The position numbers were made by a program, and so were the translations under genes. Shown piece by piece: positions 46,817 through 56,021 of a stretch of DNA of 64,000 bases (the first letter of the stretch is position 1; the number at the start of each line of letters is the position of its first letter). The notes under the pieces were generated by a model. It had not been told where the DNA came from. It was given only the letters and a program-made list of their open reading frames with translations, and searched no databases. The DNA comes from Sphaerospermopsis torques-reginae ITEP-024 (GTDB lineage: Bacteria > Cyanobacteriota > Cyanobacteriia > Cyanobacteriales > Nostocaceae): assembly GCF_019598945.1 (NCBI RefSeq), contig NZ_CP080598.1, positions 4,898,001 through 4,962,000 of the forward strand, given 5' to 3'.

Positions 46817-47491
46817 TCAAACTAGGTCGTTGTATGTAGCTCGACCTAATGCTTGCATTAAAATTGGTTCTAACTCTTTAATTATCTCCATATTTAAGTA
46901 GAAAGCATGGTTAGCTTCTGCTACAATTTTATCAGCCATCACATCATCAACAGGCACATTATCCAATGCTTGACGATACTTGTTTTTGAATGCCTGTTTA
47001 TCGGGAATTTGGGCAAAGTTATAAAACTCAGTTCCTTCATAACCAGACAATTTCAAAGCTGACTGAGCGATTTTTTGTAGCATTTGTCCACCGGAAAGAT
47101 CACCCATATAACGAGTATAAGCATGACCTAATAATAAAGCAGGTTCATGGGTAGAAAGTTGGTGAATACGCGCCAGGTATTTTTGAGTTGCTGTGGATGG
47201 TGTAATGAAATTTCGCCAGAGATTACCATGATAAAATAACATATCTTGTTCTAGAGATGCTTGGCGATTTAGTTCAGGAAAATACATTACACTAATTACA
47301 GGATGTTGTTTATGCTTCTCAATTGCTGCTTCTAGTTCACTGTAAACAAAATACAGATTACTCAGAAATTTACTAAAACATTCTCGGTCTACAACTCCTT
47401 GGACAAAACATTTCATAAAACCGACATTTTCTGCATCTGTATGAGCTTGTTGAGTACCAGAACGCAGTTTGAGGGCGAAATTATTACTCAT
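46817..47491 (-). CDS. ho2: Heme oxygenase (biliverdin-producing)
   Basis: 224 aa from ATG 47491 (GGAAG upstream); the longer frame to 47536 is not family-like. Proximal heme ligand His17 in SGTQQAHTDAE; distal helix GDLSGGQMLQKIAQSAL. Opens heme to biliverdin for phycobilins. Placement between hemN and acsF suggests the paralogue induced in low oxygen (Ho2 type) more than the housekeeping Ho1; sequence alone does not settle this. Confidence 0.88.
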   Translation of the reverse strand: MSNNFALKLRSGTQQAHTDAENVGFMKCFVQGVVDRECFSKFLSNLYFVYSELEAAIEKHKQHPVISVMYFPELNRQASLEQDMLFYHGNLWRNFITPSTATQKYLARIHQLSTHEPALLLGHAYTRYMGDLSGGQMLQKIAQSALKLSGYEGTEFYNFAQIPDKQAFKNKYRQALDNVPVDDVMADKIVAEANHAFYLNMEIIKELEPILMQALGRATYNDLV

Positions 47492-47880
47492 TGTTGCTTC
47501 CTTCATTTTCAAGCGCCTAATTTGCTCAATAGTCACCGACTCGTTTACCAGTTCACAGTCGATGTCAACATGAAAAAATTGTTATTTTAGAGATATGGGT
47601 TTTGCGCCGATCTATCCAGCAAATACCACCGCTGATAAAGAACAAGGCAATTTTTATCTCTTACAAAATATTTAACTATCAATCTTCTTATTAATATAAA
47701 GATATTCATATTTCTTTAGACTTTTAAATATAAAGATATTCAGGATTTGATGATATTTTATTGAGTAAAATTACTCTATTTTTTGTATTGATAAATAAAT
47801 TTACTTGGATTGAAAATAATTACTGAATTTTATGTATATACTTGTAAATAACAGTTAAAATAATAAAAAAGGATACTGCT
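47492..47880. other. Divergent AT-rich spacer
   Basis: No gene. Strongly AT-rich with two AAAGATATTCA repeats (about 47698-47740). Should hold promoters for heme oxygenase and the small operon at 47881. Confidence 0.5.
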
Positions 47881-48141
47881 ATGAATACATCTGTAAAAAC
47901 CATTACAGTCTACGATGAATTTATAGATTTTATTGCTGCTGGTACTACTCCCGAAAGTTTAATTAATTTCCACCTTTCGGAAACAGCACAAAACCGTTTA
48001 GAAGATTTAATTGATAAAGCTAAAAATAATGAAATCACTAAAGAAGAAAAACGGGAGTTAGATATTTTTCTGAATCTAGAACATATTATCAGATTAGCTA
48101 AAGCTAAGGCTCATAAGTATATCAACACTGAGAGTAAATAA
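47881..48141 (+). CDS. Small helical protein upstream of an HNH nuclease
   Basis: 86 aa: MNTSVKTITVYDEFIDFIAA, GTTPESLINFHLSETAQNRL, EDLIDKAKNNEITKEEKREL... This pattern (short protein with ERLEDLI-x-K-x9-EExxEL) is common before HNH nucleases or PIN toxins in cyanobacteria. One base separates it from the HNH gene, so they are an operon. Role unknown; an antitoxin or immunity role is a guess. Confidence 0.72.
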   Translation: MNTSVKTITVYDEFIDFIAAGTTPESLINFHLSETAQNRLEDLIDKAKNNEITKEEKRELDIFLNLEHIIRLAKAKAHKYINTESK

Positions 48142-48142
48142 A

Positions 48143-48583
48143 ATGTCTCGTACTTACATTAATTTAGAAACAAGGCGGTTAGTTGTGGAACGTGCTGGAA
48201 ATATCTGTGAATATTGTCTAATTTCAGAAGAAGATACCTTATCTTGTCAAGTTGACCATATAATTAGCGTTAAACACGGTGGAACAAGCACAGAGGATAA
48301 TCTTTGTTATGCGTGTGTTTTTTGTAATTTGCAAAAAGGCACAGATTTAGGTTCAATAAATTGGCGAAATGGTGAACTGGTGAGATTTTTTAATCCCCGT
48401 CGAGACTTCTGGGGTGATCATTTTCGACTTGATGAAGCTGTGATTCAACCATTAACAGATATCGGTGAAGTAACAGCGCGTATTCTTGATTTTAACAATG
48501 ATGATCGGATTCAAGAAAGAATATTTTTAATAGAAGTTGGTAAGTATCCATCACTAGCAGCAAAAGCAAAAATGAGTAAGTAA
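48143..48583 (+). CDS. HNH endonuclease
   Basis: 146 aa. Zinc-finger pairs CEYC (about 27-30) and CVFC flank the HNH core: VDHIISVKHGGTSTEDNLCY ACVFCNLQKG. Members are stand-alone DNA nucleases, often in mobile or defence contexts. Together with 47881-48141 it forms a two-gene cassette between heme oxygenase and acsF. Confidence 0.88.
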   Translation: MSRTYINLETRRLVVERAGNICEYCLISEEDTLSCQVDHIISVKHGGTSTEDNLCYACVFCNLQKGTDLGSINWRNGELVRFFNPRRDFWGDHFRLDEAVIQPLTDIGEVTARILDFNNDDRIQERIFLIEVGKYPSLAAKAKMSK

Positions 48584-48734
48584 ATCTAGGAAAAATGCCC
48601 TAAAAATTTTTCTGTAATTGCTAAATTATCTCAGATGATTTTGTACAAAATACTTTCAATAATTTAACTGATGACTACTCATTACTATTTATGCTTAGAT
48701 AATTCTACAAGGATAAAATAGCAAAAGGAGTATC

Positions 48735-49811
48735 ATGGTTAAGTCTTTAGAAACTCCCCCAGTTGAGTTGTTGAAACCAGGTGTCAAAGCACCTGTTCAA
48801 GAAACATTATTAACACCCCGATTTTATACCACAGATTTTGATGCTGTGGCGAAAATGGATATCTCTGGTCATGAAGAAGAAATCAGAGCTATAGTTGATG
48901 AACTCAAGGCAGATTATAACCGCCATCATTTTATCAGAGATGATGAATTTAAACAGTCTTGGGATCACATTCAGGGAGAAAAAAGACTTGCCTTTATTGA
49001 CTTTTTAGAAAGGTCTTGTACTTCTGAATTTTCCGGGTTTTTACTGTTTAAAGAATTATCTCGTCGTCTCAAAAACAGTAATCCTTTACTCTCTGAAGCA
49101 TTTGAATATTTAGCACGGGATGAAGCCCGTCATGCAGGTTTTTTAAACAAGTCAATGGCGGATTTTAATTTATCCCTTGACTTGAGTTATCTTACTAAAA
49201 ACCGGACTTATACTTTCTTTCCTCCAGAATGGGTAATTTATACAGTTTACCTATCGGAAAAAATCGGTTATTGGCGTTATATTTTGGTATATCGCCATAT
49301 CGCACAAAATCCAGAATTTCAATTTTATCCTTTATTTAGGAAGTTTGAAAGTTGGTGTCAAGATGAGAATAGACATGGTGACTTTTTCAAGGCGTTGTTA
49401 CGTTCTCAACCCCAGTTATGGAATAATTGGAAAGCACGCTTATGGGTGCGTTTTTTCCTATTAACTGTGTTTGTCACCCATACAATGACAGTTTTTGAAC
49501 GGGCGAATTTTTATGAAATTTTAGGAATTCATCCCCGTAAATACAATACTCAAGTCATCACAGAAACCAACAAAACCGCAGCTAGGGCTTTTCCTGTGAT
49601 TCTGGATACAAATCATCCCTATTTCTTCTGGAATTTGGAACAATGTGCAATCAATAATCAGAAATTAATTGATCTCAAAAACAGTAACAAATCTGTGATT
49701 GAGAAGTTCTTCCACAAGATACCATTGATTATAAATATCGTATGGTATATGTTGAAGCTTTACCTCGTTAAACCCATCAATGCGGAAAAGACTCGCCAAA
49801 CTGTTTGTTAA
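48735..49811 (+). CDS. acsF: Mg-protoporphyrin IX monomethyl ester oxidative cyclase
   Basis: 358 aa di-iron enzyme. FLERSCTSEFSGFLLFKELS, ARDEARHAGFLNKSMADF (ExxH), CQDENRHGDFF (second ExxH), HPYFFWNLEQC. Forms the chlorophyll E ring. AAAAGGAG precedes the ATG. Linkage with heme oxygenase and hemN resembles the microaerobic chlA(II)-ho2-hemN cluster of Synechocystis, though here acsF is on the opposite strand. No ChlR-like regulator is in the window. Confidence 0.95.
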   Translation: MVKSLETPPVELLKPGVKAPVQETLLTPRFYTTDFDAVAKMDISGHEEEIRAIVDELKADYNRHHFIRDDEFKQSWDHIQGEKRLAFIDFLERSCTSEFSGFLLFKELSRRLKNSNPLLSEAFEYLARDEARHAGFLNKSMADFNLSLDLSYLTKNRTYTFFPPEWVIYTVYLSEKIGYWRYILVYRHIAQNPEFQFYPLFRKFESWCQDENRHGDFFKALLRSQPQLWNNWKARLWVRFFLLTVFVTHTMTVFERANFYEILGIHPRKYNTQVITETNKTAARAFPVILDTNHPYFFWNLEQCAINNQKLIDLKNSNKSVIEKFFHKIPLIINIVWYMLKLYLVKPINAEKTRQTVC

Positions 49812-50114
49812 TTTTTTAAACTTGTGATTTGCGGTTTTTTCTTATTATTAATTTTTAATCTTGCGTAATTCCTCAGATCCCCGACTTTTGTTGAGAAGTC
49901 GAGGATCAATACTTTTATTTTAAGGTTTTGTTCGCGTAGCGTGCCGTAGGCAATCCCCCCAACCCCCCTTGAAAAGCGGGGGCTAAAAATGCCTATTGTT
50001 TCCCCCTTTTTCAGGGGGACTAAGGGGGATCTTAATCTGATGATTCTTTACAGAAATTTAAGTATTATTTGATGCTATAAATTGTAAAATCTTCATGTCC
50101 TAAAAATCACGAAG
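49812..50114. other. Intergenic hairpin repeats
   Basis: GATCCCCGACTTTTGTTGAGAAGTCGAGGATC (hairpin copy 2, split here as stem GATCCCCGACTT / AAGTCGAGGATC, about 49877-49905), GCGTAGCGTGCCGTAGGCAA, and a C/G-rich inverted repeat CCCCCCTTGAAAAGCGGGGG / CCCCCTTTTTCAGGGGG (about 49962-50020). Confidence 0.75.
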
Positions 50115-51971
50115 ATGATGACGATTTTCACACAAGGTTATCGCTGGGTTATTTTATCAGTTAGCTTATTATTTTCTTTAATAGCTATTTTAGCCTGTTT
50201 TCAGGTTTTTGCTGGAGAAAATAAACCACATAATGCAGTTATTTTTGTGACTGATGGTTTACGTCCTATGACTGTAAATGCTACTGACACACCCACTTTA
50301 CAGTCAATTAAAGAACAGGGTGTAAATTTTGTTAACTCCCATTCTCTATTTCCTACTTTTACCACAGCTAATGCTTCTGTGATTGCGACAGGTCATTATT
50401 TAGGTGATACAGGAGATTTTAGCAATAATATTAAAGTTAATAAACCACTTAAAAGTGCAAAAAATACCATAGTTCCATTTTTAGAAAATGACGCAGTTCT
50501 CAGAGAAGTTAACCAACAATTTGGTAATAATTTTCTTAACGAAGTTAGTCTTTTAGCGATAGCAAAAAAATCAGGTTTTAGCACTGCTGCTGTGGGGAAA
50601 TTAGGACCAGTTTTAATTCAAGATGTCACTCAAGAAACGGGTAAACCAACAATTATTATTGATGACGCTACTGGTACATCAACAGGAATACCTTTGAGTG
50701 AGGAAATTAGCAAATTATTAACCCAAAATTCCCTACCTTTAATTACACCATCACGGGGTGAAAATGGTAAAGCTGGTGATAGTAAAAATCCCGGTGCAAA
50801 AGTTGCCAATATTAAACAACAGCAATATTTTGTAGATGCGACAACTAAGGTGATTTTACCGCTTTTTAAACAACGAAAAAAACCTTTTGTTTTGGTTTAT
50901 TGGTCCCGTGATCCAGATGGAACACAACACAATCATGGTGATAGTTTAAATCAACTTGTTCCTGGTATCAATGGTCCTACTGTGCAAGCGGCAAAGCGCA
51001 ATGTTGATAATAATTTAGCGCAGATTATCGCTACTCTAAAAAAATTAGATTTGGCAAAAACCACAAATATATTTGTGACTGCGGATCATGGTTTTTCTAC
51101 CATTAGTAAAGAAAGTAAAACCAGTTATGCAGCAAGTCTCACTTATGAAAATGTCCCTGCTGGTTTTTTACCTCCTGGTTTTTTAGGAATTGATTTAGCC
51201 CATGATTTAGAACTTGATTTATTTAATCCAGATCAGGAAAATGCAATAGTTGAACCAACAAAAGGACAATTTTCTACTAATAGTATTTTAGGCAAAAATC
51301 CGCAAAATCCAGAGATAATTATTGCTGGGAATGGTGGTTCTGATTTAATTTATTTACCTAATTTACCAAATAATGAAAATCAAAAAGATTACGCCCAAAA
51401 AATTGTTAATTCTCTCCTCCAACAAGATTATGTAAGTGGTTTGTTTGTTAATGATGCTTTAGGTGAAATTCCTGGTACATTACCTTTAAGTGCAATCAAA
51501 TTACAAGGAAAATCACGCACTCCTACACCATCCATTGTTGTTAATTTCCGTTCTTTTGATACGGGTTGTGGTGTACCCACAGCTTGCGGTGTGGTTGTAG
51601 CTGATACTACTTTACAACAAGGTCAAGGAATGCACGGAAGTTTTAGCCGTGCGGATACTTTTAATATCATGACTGCCATCGGACCTGACTTTAAAAAGCA
51701 ATATGTAGATAAAGCACCTGTGAGTAATGCAGATGTGGCTGTAACTCTGGCAAAAGTGCTAAATTTACAAGTTCCGGCACAGGGTAAACTGGTGGGAAGG
51801 GTGTTAAATGAAGCTTTACGTGGTGGTGTAAATGAGGTAAATTTTAAATCTCATGTTTTAGAATCTGCACCAGCAGAAAATGGCTTGAAGACGGTGTTAA
51901 AATATCAGACTGTGGGTGATACTCGTTACTTTGATGTTGCGGGTTTTATGGGTAGTACTTTGGGTTTGTAG
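50115..51971 (+). CDS. Secreted alkaline-phosphatase-superfamily (nucleotide pyrophosphatase-like) protein
   Basis: 618 aa. N-terminal signal/anchor (WVILSVSLLFSLIAILACFQ). AVIFVTDGLRPMTVNATDTP (metal Asp) with Thr in FPTFTTANASVIATGHY as likely nucleophile; VYWSRDPDGTQHNHGD and TADHGFSTISK give further metal ligands. Type I phosphodiesterase/nucleotide pyrophosphatase fold. Probably periplasmic and involved in phosphorus scavenging; substrate not assigned. Confidence 0.88.
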   Translation: MMTIFTQGYRWVILSVSLLFSLIAILACFQVFAGENKPHNAVIFVTDGLRPMTVNATDTPTLQSIKEQGVNFVNSHSLFPTFTTANASVIATGHYLGDTGDFSNNIKVNKPLKSAKNTIVPFLENDAVLREVNQQFGNNFLNEVSLLAIAKKSGFSTAAVGKLGPVLIQDVTQETGKPTIIIDDATGTSTGIPLSEEISKLLTQNSLPLITPSRGENGKAGDSKNPGAKVANIKQQQYFVDATTKVILPLFKQRKKPFVLVYWSRDPDGTQHNHGDSLNQLVPGINGPTVQAAKRNVDNNLAQIIATLKKLDLAKTTNIFVTADHGFSTISKESKTSYAASLTYENVPAGFLPPGFLGIDLAHDLELDLFNPDQENAIVEPTKGQFSTNSILGKNPQNPEIIIAGNGGSDLIYLPNLPNNENQKDYAQKIVNSLLQQDYVSGLFVNDALGEIPGTLPLSAIKLQGKSRTPTPSIVVNFRSFDTGCGVPTACGVVVADTTLQQGQGMHGSFSRADTFNIMTAIGPDFKKQYVDKAPVSNADVAVTLAKVLNLQVPAQGKLVGRVLNEALRGGVNEVNFKSHVLESAPAENGLKTVLKYQTVGDTRYFDVAGFMGSTLGL

Positions 51972-51973
51972 TT

Positions 51974-52013
51974 GTCAGAATTAGGATTTTCAGGATTTAA
52001 GGATGAACAGGAT
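51974..52013 (+). repeat. CAGGAT-family copy
   Basis: GTCAGAATTAGGATTTTCAG followed by GATTTAAGGATGAACAGGAT, right after the phosphatase-like stop codon; a partial copy lies at about 52588-52606. Confidence 0.8.
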
Positions 52014-52122
52014 GAGGCTATAATTGATTTTAGGAACATTACTAAAATCTAACCTATATATTCAATTATGTTTATTCTTGAATCAGGAAAAAGTTGGTTG
52101 ATAAGATTAATATAGATATGAA

Positions 52123-52383
52123 ATGAGATACCAGATTTCTCGTCACGCACAAACAGAAATGGAACGTCGACAAATTTCTGTTTCTTTAGTTGAATCGGTT
52201 TTAGACCATCCTCAACAAATTCTCCTTGAAAGAGAAGGACGTAAAGTATATCAATCCAAAATTGATTTTGGTACTGGTAAACTTTTCTTACTGCGTGTTA
52301 TTGTGGCAGATGATGTTGATCCTAAAGTTGTAATTACTGTTTATCGCACTAGCAAAATTGAGAAATACTGGAGAGAATTATGA
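52123..52383 (+). CDS. DUF4258-domain protein (toxin-like)
   Basis: 86 aa: ISRHAQTEMERRQISVSLVE (the HAxxRMxxRxIs motif of DUF4258, RelE/BrnT-like fold), GRKVYQSKID, VITVYRTSKIEKYW. Overlaps the DUF2283 gene by 4 nt (ATGA). This pair is widespread in cyanobacteria and probably a toxin-antitoxin-like unit; activity unproven. Confidence 0.85.
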   Translation: MRYQISRHAQTEMERRQISVSLVESVLDHPQQILLEREGRKVYQSKIDFGTGKLFLLRVIVADDVDPKVVITVYRTSKIEKYWREL

Positions 52384-52580
52384 AAATCACATACAACGCA
52401 GAAGTTGATGTTTTAAGAATTATATTCAGTGATGTACAAGTTGAAGAAAGTGATGAAGAAAAACCAGGAGTTATTTTAGATTATGACGAATCTGGAAATA
52501 TTATTGGCATTGAAATATTAGATGCTTCCAAACGTATTGATAACCCTTGTTCAGTGGAGTATTCTGTGAGTAATTCTTAG
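52380..52580 (+). CDS. DUF2283-domain protein
   Basis: 66 aa: MKITYNAEVDVLRIIFSDVQ, GVILDYDESGNIIGIEILDA. Short beta protein of the DUF2283 family, nearly always coupled to a DUF4258 or BrnT-like gene, likely its partner antitoxin. Confidence 0.88.
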   Translation: MKITYNAEVDVLRIIFSDVQVEESDEEKPGVILDYDESGNIIGIEILDASKRIDNPCSVEYSVSNS

Positions 52581-52743
52581 GTTGATTCTTTAATCCTGTA
52601 AATCCTATTCAGCCCAACTTAGTAACATTAGTTACTTACCCTGCAATTCAAAGAATAAACATCTATACATTACCGACTGGATCGGGATAAAATTAAGAAG
52701 TATTCTAAAAATCCGGCATTTACTTCACGGAGATTGTGGCCTG

Positions 52744-54474
52744 ATGTTGCTGTGCCTCAGAATTGAAAATTTTGCCCTCATTGACCAGTTAGAATTAGAA
52801 TTTGGTGCTGGTTTGAATGTTTTAACCGGTGAAACCGGCGCGGGAAAGTCAATCATTTTAGATGCGATTGATGCGATTTTAGGTGGTAAAATTTCTAGTC
52901 GTGTGATTCGCACTGGAACAAGTCGCGCTTTAGTAGAAGGAACTTTTAGTATTAATGCAATTTTATCGGCTTGGTTAAGTGAACAAGAAATTGATTTAAT
53001 TGATGATAATTCAATAATTATTAGTCGAGAAATTACCGCAAATAACAATAATATCCGCAGTAGATCACGGGTAAATGGGGTGTTAGTAAATCGGCAAATG
53101 ATGGTAAATTTGCGCGATCGCCTAGTAGAAATTACTGCCCAAGGTCAAACTGTACAAGTGGGACAATCTGCACAGGTGCGAGATTGGTTAGATTTATATG
53201 GTGGTGATAATTTAATTCAAAAACGTCAACAAGTAGCTGTTGCTTATAGTGCTTATCAACAAGCATACCAAACTTTAGAAAAACGCCGCACTTCGGAAAG
53301 AGAACGTTTACAACAACTCGATTTACTCACCTATCAAGTTCAGGAATTGAGTGCAGCAAATCTCGATGATCCGCAAGAAATGGAACTATTAAACCAGGAA
53401 AGGGAAAGGCTAAATCATGTTGTTGACTTGCAACAAATGAGTTATAAAATTTATCAATCTTTATATCAAAATGATGCAGAAAGTCCTACTGCTGCTGATT
53501 TATTAGGTGATAGTGAAACTATATTAAATCATATTGTTGAGTTTGATTCTCAACTGCAACCGATTTTAGAATTAGTGCGGGATGCAGTCGCTACAGTGAT
53601 GGAAGTGGGGAGACAAATTAGCATTTATGGGGAAAGTTTAGAAGCTGATCCGCAAAGATTAGAAGAAGTAGAAGAACGCATCCGGGAATTAAAACAAATT
53701 TGTCGAAAATATGGACCAACTCTCACAGAAGCTATTGAATATTATCAACGGATTCAGATAGAATTAGCTGAACTTAATAACCAAGAACAATCTATAGAAT
53801 CTTTAGAACAACAAGAACAAGTTTGTTTACAATATCTTGTACAAATGAGTCAACAATTAACCCAACTACGTCAGCAAACTGCGGCCAATTTAGCATCTCA
53901 TTTATTAGCTGAACTGAAACCTTTAGCAATGGAAAAGGTAAAATTTCAAGTAGAAATTACACCAACTTCTCCCACATCAACGGGTGCAGATAAAATTACT
54001 TTTATGTTTAGTCCTAACCCTGGTGAACCTATTCAACCGTTAACAGAAATTGCTTCTGGTGGGGAAATGAGCCGATTTTTATTAGCTTTAAAAGCTTGTT
54101 TTAATCAACAAGATGGGGCGGAAACAATGATATTTGATGAAATTGATGTGGGTGTATCTGGTAGAGTTGCCCAAGCTATTGCCGAAAAATTACATCAATT
54201 AAGTCAAAATCAACAAGTTTTATGTGTGACTCATCAACCTTTAGTTGCTGCAATGGCAGATAGACATTTTCGAGTTGATAAACAAGTAATTAATAAAAAT
54301 GGTAACACTGAACAAAGAACCGTCGTGAGAGTTACCAGTTTAGATAATTTAAAAACCCGTCGAGATGAATTAGCACAATTAGCAGGGGGAAAATCTGCAA
54401 ATCAGGCGATCGCTTTTGCTGAATCTTTGTTATTGCAAGCTGCAAACCACCGTCAAAATAATGGGGAAGGATAA
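52744..54474 (+). CDS. recN: DNA repair protein RecN
   Basis: 576 aa SMC-like ATPase. Walker A GETGAGKS (residues 29-36), long coiled-coil middle, C-terminal signature IASGGEMSRFLLALK and Walker B MIFDEIDVGVSG. Acts early in double-strand break repair. ATG 52744 fits the family start (MLLCLRIENFALIDQLELEF). Confidence 0.95.
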   Translation: MLLCLRIENFALIDQLELEFGAGLNVLTGETGAGKSIILDAIDAILGGKISSRVIRTGTSRALVEGTFSINAILSAWLSEQEIDLIDDNSIIISREITANNNNIRSRSRVNGVLVNRQMMVNLRDRLVEITAQGQTVQVGQSAQVRDWLDLYGGDNLIQKRQQVAVAYSAYQQAYQTLEKRRTSERERLQQLDLLTYQVQELSAANLDDPQEMELLNQERERLNHVVDLQQMSYKIYQSLYQNDAESPTAADLLGDSETILNHIVEFDSQLQPILELVRDAVATVMEVGRQISIYGESLEADPQRLEEVEERIRELKQICRKYGPTLTEAIEYYQRIQIELAELNNQEQSIESLEQQEQVCLQYLVQMSQQLTQLRQQTAANLASHLLAELKPLAMEKVKFQVEITPTSPTSTGADKITFMFSPNPGEPIQPLTEIASGGEMSRFLLALKACFNQQDGAETMIFDEIDVGVSGRVAQAIAEKLHQLSQNQQVLCVTHQPLVAAMADRHFRVDKQVINKNGNTEQRTVVRVTSLDNLKTRRDELAQLAGGKSANQAIAFAESLLLQAANHRQNNGEG

Positions 54475-54514
54475 GAAACTTTTCCGTAAAATAGTATCCC
54501 TCACCCATTACCAA

Positions 54515-55867
54515 TTACAGTTTTAAAATCTGCAAAAATTCCCCAATTTCATCTACAGTATTATAATGTGCTAATCCAATTCTTAATAACCCTCCTGATG
54601 TTTCTACACCTAACTTTTCTGTAAGTTCAATAGCATAGAAATTTCCATGCCAAGTAAATATTCCCTGTTCTCCTAAAAACTTCGCTATTTCTGCTGATGT
54701 TTTCCCCTCAATTGTGATTGAAACTGTGGGAGTTCTCCAATTAAATTTTTCCGGTTCTGTAATTCCATAAACCTTAATTCCAGGAATTTTTAACAACCCA
54801 GAAATCAATTTTTTACTTAACTCTCTTTCATATTGTTGAATCGCTGTCATTGCTGCTAATAAAGCTGCACGACGACTATGATAAGCAGATGTTAATTCAT
54901 GGTTTTCTTGTGTTTCCGAAGTTAAAAACCGGGGACAATGAAAACTAGTTAAACCTTCTCTATCTGCTGCTATTAAAGATTCCAGTAATTCATTATCTAA
55001 AGTTGGAGAAACGTGACAACCTAATTTTGCTAAATAATTAATTGTTGCTACTAATCCCGCTAAACCTTCATGATTTAATGTTCCTGTTTCCCATCTTGAT
55101 GGAACTTCATTAGATGCAGGTCTAACTTTATAAGGAGAAAATCTGGTTAAATGTTCTCTTTTTGCGTATAAAATACCAAGATGGGGAGCAAAGAATTTAT
55201 AAGCTGAACAAGCGAGAAAATCACAATCTAAATGATGGACATTAATAGGTGCATGGGGCGCATAATGCACAGCATCAACGAAAACTAAAGCCCCAAAACT
55301 ATGGGCTAATTTGACTATTTTTGCAATATCATTAATTGTTCCCACAGCATTAGAAGCATAGGTGACAGCAACTAATTTTGTTTTTTCATTAATTTTGGTT
55401 TCTAAATCATTTAAATCTAGGGTACAATCTGAGATGTTGATATCAACAAATTGAACATTTACACCTTTTTCTTCTAAAGCAAACCAAGGAGAAATATTAG
55501 CTGCATGATCTAATTTAGTGACAAGAATTTCATCACCTGGTTGTAATTCTCTAGCGATCGCACGACTGACACTAAAAGCGAGAGAAGTCATATTTGCACC
55601 AAATACAACTTCATCATGATCGCATCCTAAAAAATCAGCGATCGCTGCTCTGGCAGAATTAATTACCGCATCTGTTCGCGCACTGGTGGTAAAATAACCA
55701 TGAGCGTTAGCATTAGACCTGACTAAATAATCACTGATATTATCCAAAACTGCACCGGGAACTTGAGTTCCCCCAGGTCCATCAAAAAATATCGCCGGTT
55801 TTCCGTTAATGGTTTGGTTTAATGCGGGAAATTGCGATCTAATCCATTTTATATCTAGAGATTCCAT
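54515..55867 (-). CDS. Class V aminotransferase, cysteine-desulfurase-like
   Basis: 450 aa PLP enzyme. FFDGPGGTQVPGAVLDNISD, ANMTSLAFSVSRAIARELQP, VDAVHYAPHAPINV (PLP Asp/His), and FLACSAYKFFAPHLGILYAK with the Schiff-base Lys. Belongs to the SufS/CsdA-like subgroup annotated as cysteine desulfurase-like (TIGR01976). True substrate unknown. AGGAAA precedes ATG 55867. Confidence 0.88.
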   Translation of the reverse strand: MESLDIKWIRSQFPALNQTINGKPAIFFDGPGGTQVPGAVLDNISDYLVRSNANAHGYFTTSARTDAVINSARAAIADFLGCDHDEVVFGANMTSLAFSVSRAIARELQPGDEILVTKLDHAANISPWFALEEKGVNVQFVDINISDCTLDLNDLETKINEKTKLVAVTYASNAVGTINDIAKIVKLAHSFGALVFVDAVHYAPHAPINVHHLDCDFLACSAYKFFAPHLGILYAKREHLTRFSPYKVRPASNEVPSRWETGTLNHEGLAGLVATINYLAKLGCHVSPTLDNELLESLIAADREGLTSFHCPRFLTSETQENHELTSAYHSRRAALLAAMTAIQQYERELSKKLISGLLKIPGIKVYGITEPEKFNWRTPTVSITIEGKTSAEIAKFLGEQGIFTWHGNFYAIELTEKLGVETSGGLLRIGLAHYNTVDEIGEFLQILKL

Positions 55868-55899
55868 AAATTAATTTCCTCATGGAAAGAAAACAGATT

Positions 55900-56021
55900 T
55901 TTTAACGCAGATAAACGCAGATAAATGCAGATAATTTTTATTGATTTGTAATACCAGATCCCCGACTTCTTTTTTGTCTTCTGTATAAAATTATCAATTG
56001 CTCTCAGAAGTCGGGGATCTA
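55900..56021. repeat. AACGCAGATA repeat and GATCCCCGACTT hairpin copy 3
   Basis: AACGCAGATAAACGCAGATA at about 55903-55934 (family also at 36420-36566 and at the end of hsdS), then AGATCCCCGACTTCT and AGAAGTCGGGGATCT with a loop expanded to about 50 nt (55963-56021). The second arm overlaps the ATP adenylyltransferase stop. Confidence 0.85.
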
